A stretch of 56,646 nucleotides of DNA from Candidatus Dormiibacter spiritus (GTDB lineage Bacteria; Chloroflexota; Dormibacteria; Dormibacterales; Dormibacteraceae): assembly GCA_003244185.1 (NCBI GenBank), contig QHBT01000054.1, positions 1-56,646 of the forward strand, in the 5' to 3' direction. A program made the position numbers and the translations under genes. The notes beneath the pieces were generated by a model that worked only from the letters and a program-made list of their open reading frames with translations, ran no database searches and had not been told where the DNA came from. Shown in pieces: positions 55,738-56,646 of the stretch (positions within the stretch are counted from its first letter, which is position 1; every line of letters begins with the position of its first letter).

Positions 55738-56646
55738 TCAGACCCCGACCTTGATGCAGCCCACGCAAGTGCGGCGCACCCGCACTGGCGCGTCCCGCCG
55801 CTGTGACTGGCCCTTGATCAGCCTGCCGCTTCTCGCCTCAAAGCTGAGGCTTCCATCGCGCTGGTGCCCGATCGTGTAGGCACCCTCGTGCAGCCGCCGG
55901 TGATGAAAGCCGCAGAGCGAGACCAGGTTGCTCCGATCAGTGCGGCCACCTTGTCCCCAGGGCTGCAGGTGGTGAGCATGCGTCCGCCGCACAGGGACCG
56001 GGCGACCAGGAAAACAGCAGGCCTGTCCCGCGCGTTGAGAGCAGTGCGCAGCCGGGGCGAGCCAGTCCGCCGCGAGCGGCCGAGGTCGATCGGCAGTCCC
56101 TCGCGCTCCCAGAGCTCCATCACCTCTGCCTCGCAGGCCAGCCGCTCCGCCACCGAGGGCGGCAGTGCCTGCCCATCCTCCAACGTGCAGCGACCACCCT
56201 CCTGCTTGCCGCTCAGCAGCGAGGCATCGACGTGAACCACCATCCGAGTCCGACCAGGTGCGCCCTCCAGATCGGCCGGTGCCACGCCGGTGGCATGCTC
56301 GCAGACAGCTACCAGCGCGTCAGCCCGGCGCGCCGCCCAGGGGTCCTCCGCTGGATCCGGCACCTGGGGCGCTTCCTGCCCCTCGGCCAGCGTCTCTCCA
56401 GCCGCCTGAGCCGGCTGCTGCGCCCGCTCCAGAGCGATCGACTCCAGCACCGAAGCCACCAGCGCACCCTCCTCCGGCGGCAAAAGCGCGACCAGGCGGC
56501 AGCATCCCGTCCTCGCGGTAGCTGGTCCAGAGGCCGCGGTTGGCAAGCTGCGCTTCAGGGTTGCCGTCCCGAGCCTGGCGGTAGAGGCGGCAGATCCTGC
56601 TCAGCTGGCCGGCTGTCAGCTCGCGGCCCAGCTCGACCCAGCCCTC
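55738..56646 (-). pseudogene. DUF222/HNH endonuclease gene with two frameshifts, 5' end outside window
   Basis: Three frames together make one DUF222-HNH protein. From the window edge: WVELGRELTAGQLSRICRLY to YREDGM (ends near 56500), then after a shift RLVALLPPEEGALVASVLES and VVHVDASLLSG to LRTALNARDR (near 56025). After a second shift, ACCFPGRPVPVRRTHAHHLQ leads into PWGQGGRTDRSNLVSLCGFH with the HNH residues, and the frame ends at 55738. DUF222/HNH proteins are abundant, possibly mobile nucleases of high-GC Gram-positives. The frameshifts at about 56493-56509 and 56017-56030 make it inactive unless they are assembly errors. Confidence 0.82.

Noticed and set aside
1-56646. CRISPR array or insertion sequence
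   Set aside because: No regularly spaced repeat array and no transposase-like protein or terminal inverted repeats were found; repeats seen are short tandem or phased arrays.

Overview
This is a GC-rich bacterial chromosome segment of free-living, soil-type character. Gram-positive style lipoproteins, a DUF222/HNH gene and a MoaD-MoaE fusion point towards Terrabacteria. An ATP-type (not GTP-type) PEP carboxykinase and many ATP-dependent catabolic modules fit Chloroflexota/Dormibacterota-like lineages better than typical Actinobacteria. This placement is inference; there is no rRNA gene. Start codons are relaxed (many GTG and TTG, two probable CTG), and stop-start overlaps of the form NTGA are the rule inside operons.

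Left part (1-17.6 kb). A phage-type integrase (79-1200) marks the edge of a mobile element lying mostly outside the window. Then comes one very long minus-strand operon running from a GntR regulator (16661) down to 1358: sugar ABC transporter (binding lipoprotein, double ATPase, permease), an exported unknown protein, a split YedE-type selenium/sulfur transporter, a class V cysteine desulfurase-like enzyme, a DUF3343 Se/S carrier-like protein, a DUF4432 mutarotase-like protein, an SDR dehydrogenase, a glucarate-dehydratase-like enolase, an AGE epimerase, an SMP-30 lactonase, xylulokinase and a PfkB kinase. A DUF2090 aldolase is divergent from the regulator. These parts can form an oxidation / lactone hydrolysis / dehydration / phosphorylation / aldol cleavage route for an imported sugar, with a chalcogen-handling module inserted between transport and catabolism. 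The two tRNA-Arg genes and a helically phased repeat array follow.

Middle (18-35 kb). Two exported unknown proteins (one with exact 12-residue repeats behind a structured leader), a frameshifted membrane protein and a glutaredoxin precede a tight hpaCB-aldolase-hpaG-hpaE-hpaD operon for 4-hydroxyphenylacetate degradation. After a decayed EamA transporter comes an unusual membrane/metal island: a DUF5132-like protein, three HMA-like domains that share an H-x-x-x-G-R-x-R motif instead of CxxC, a membrane protein with a histone-H1-like tail, a P-type ATPase lacking the CPx motif, and a COG4315 lipoprotein. A small heat-shock protein and a XerC/D-like recombinase follow.

Right part (35-56.6 kb). 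Housekeeping and repair genes: NAD(P)H-hydrate epimerase, ligase-associated exonuclease and ATP-dependent DNA ligase with two small Cys-rich companions, ClpP, an unassigned aminotransferase / O-methyltransferase / ThDP-enzyme operon, MoaX, a SLOG protein coupled to pckA, a VWA protein, UPF0173 hydrolase, acyl-CoA carboxylase beta subunit, a second FAH-family enzyme, two NTF2-like proteins, and a doubly frameshifted DUF222/HNH pseudogene running off the end.
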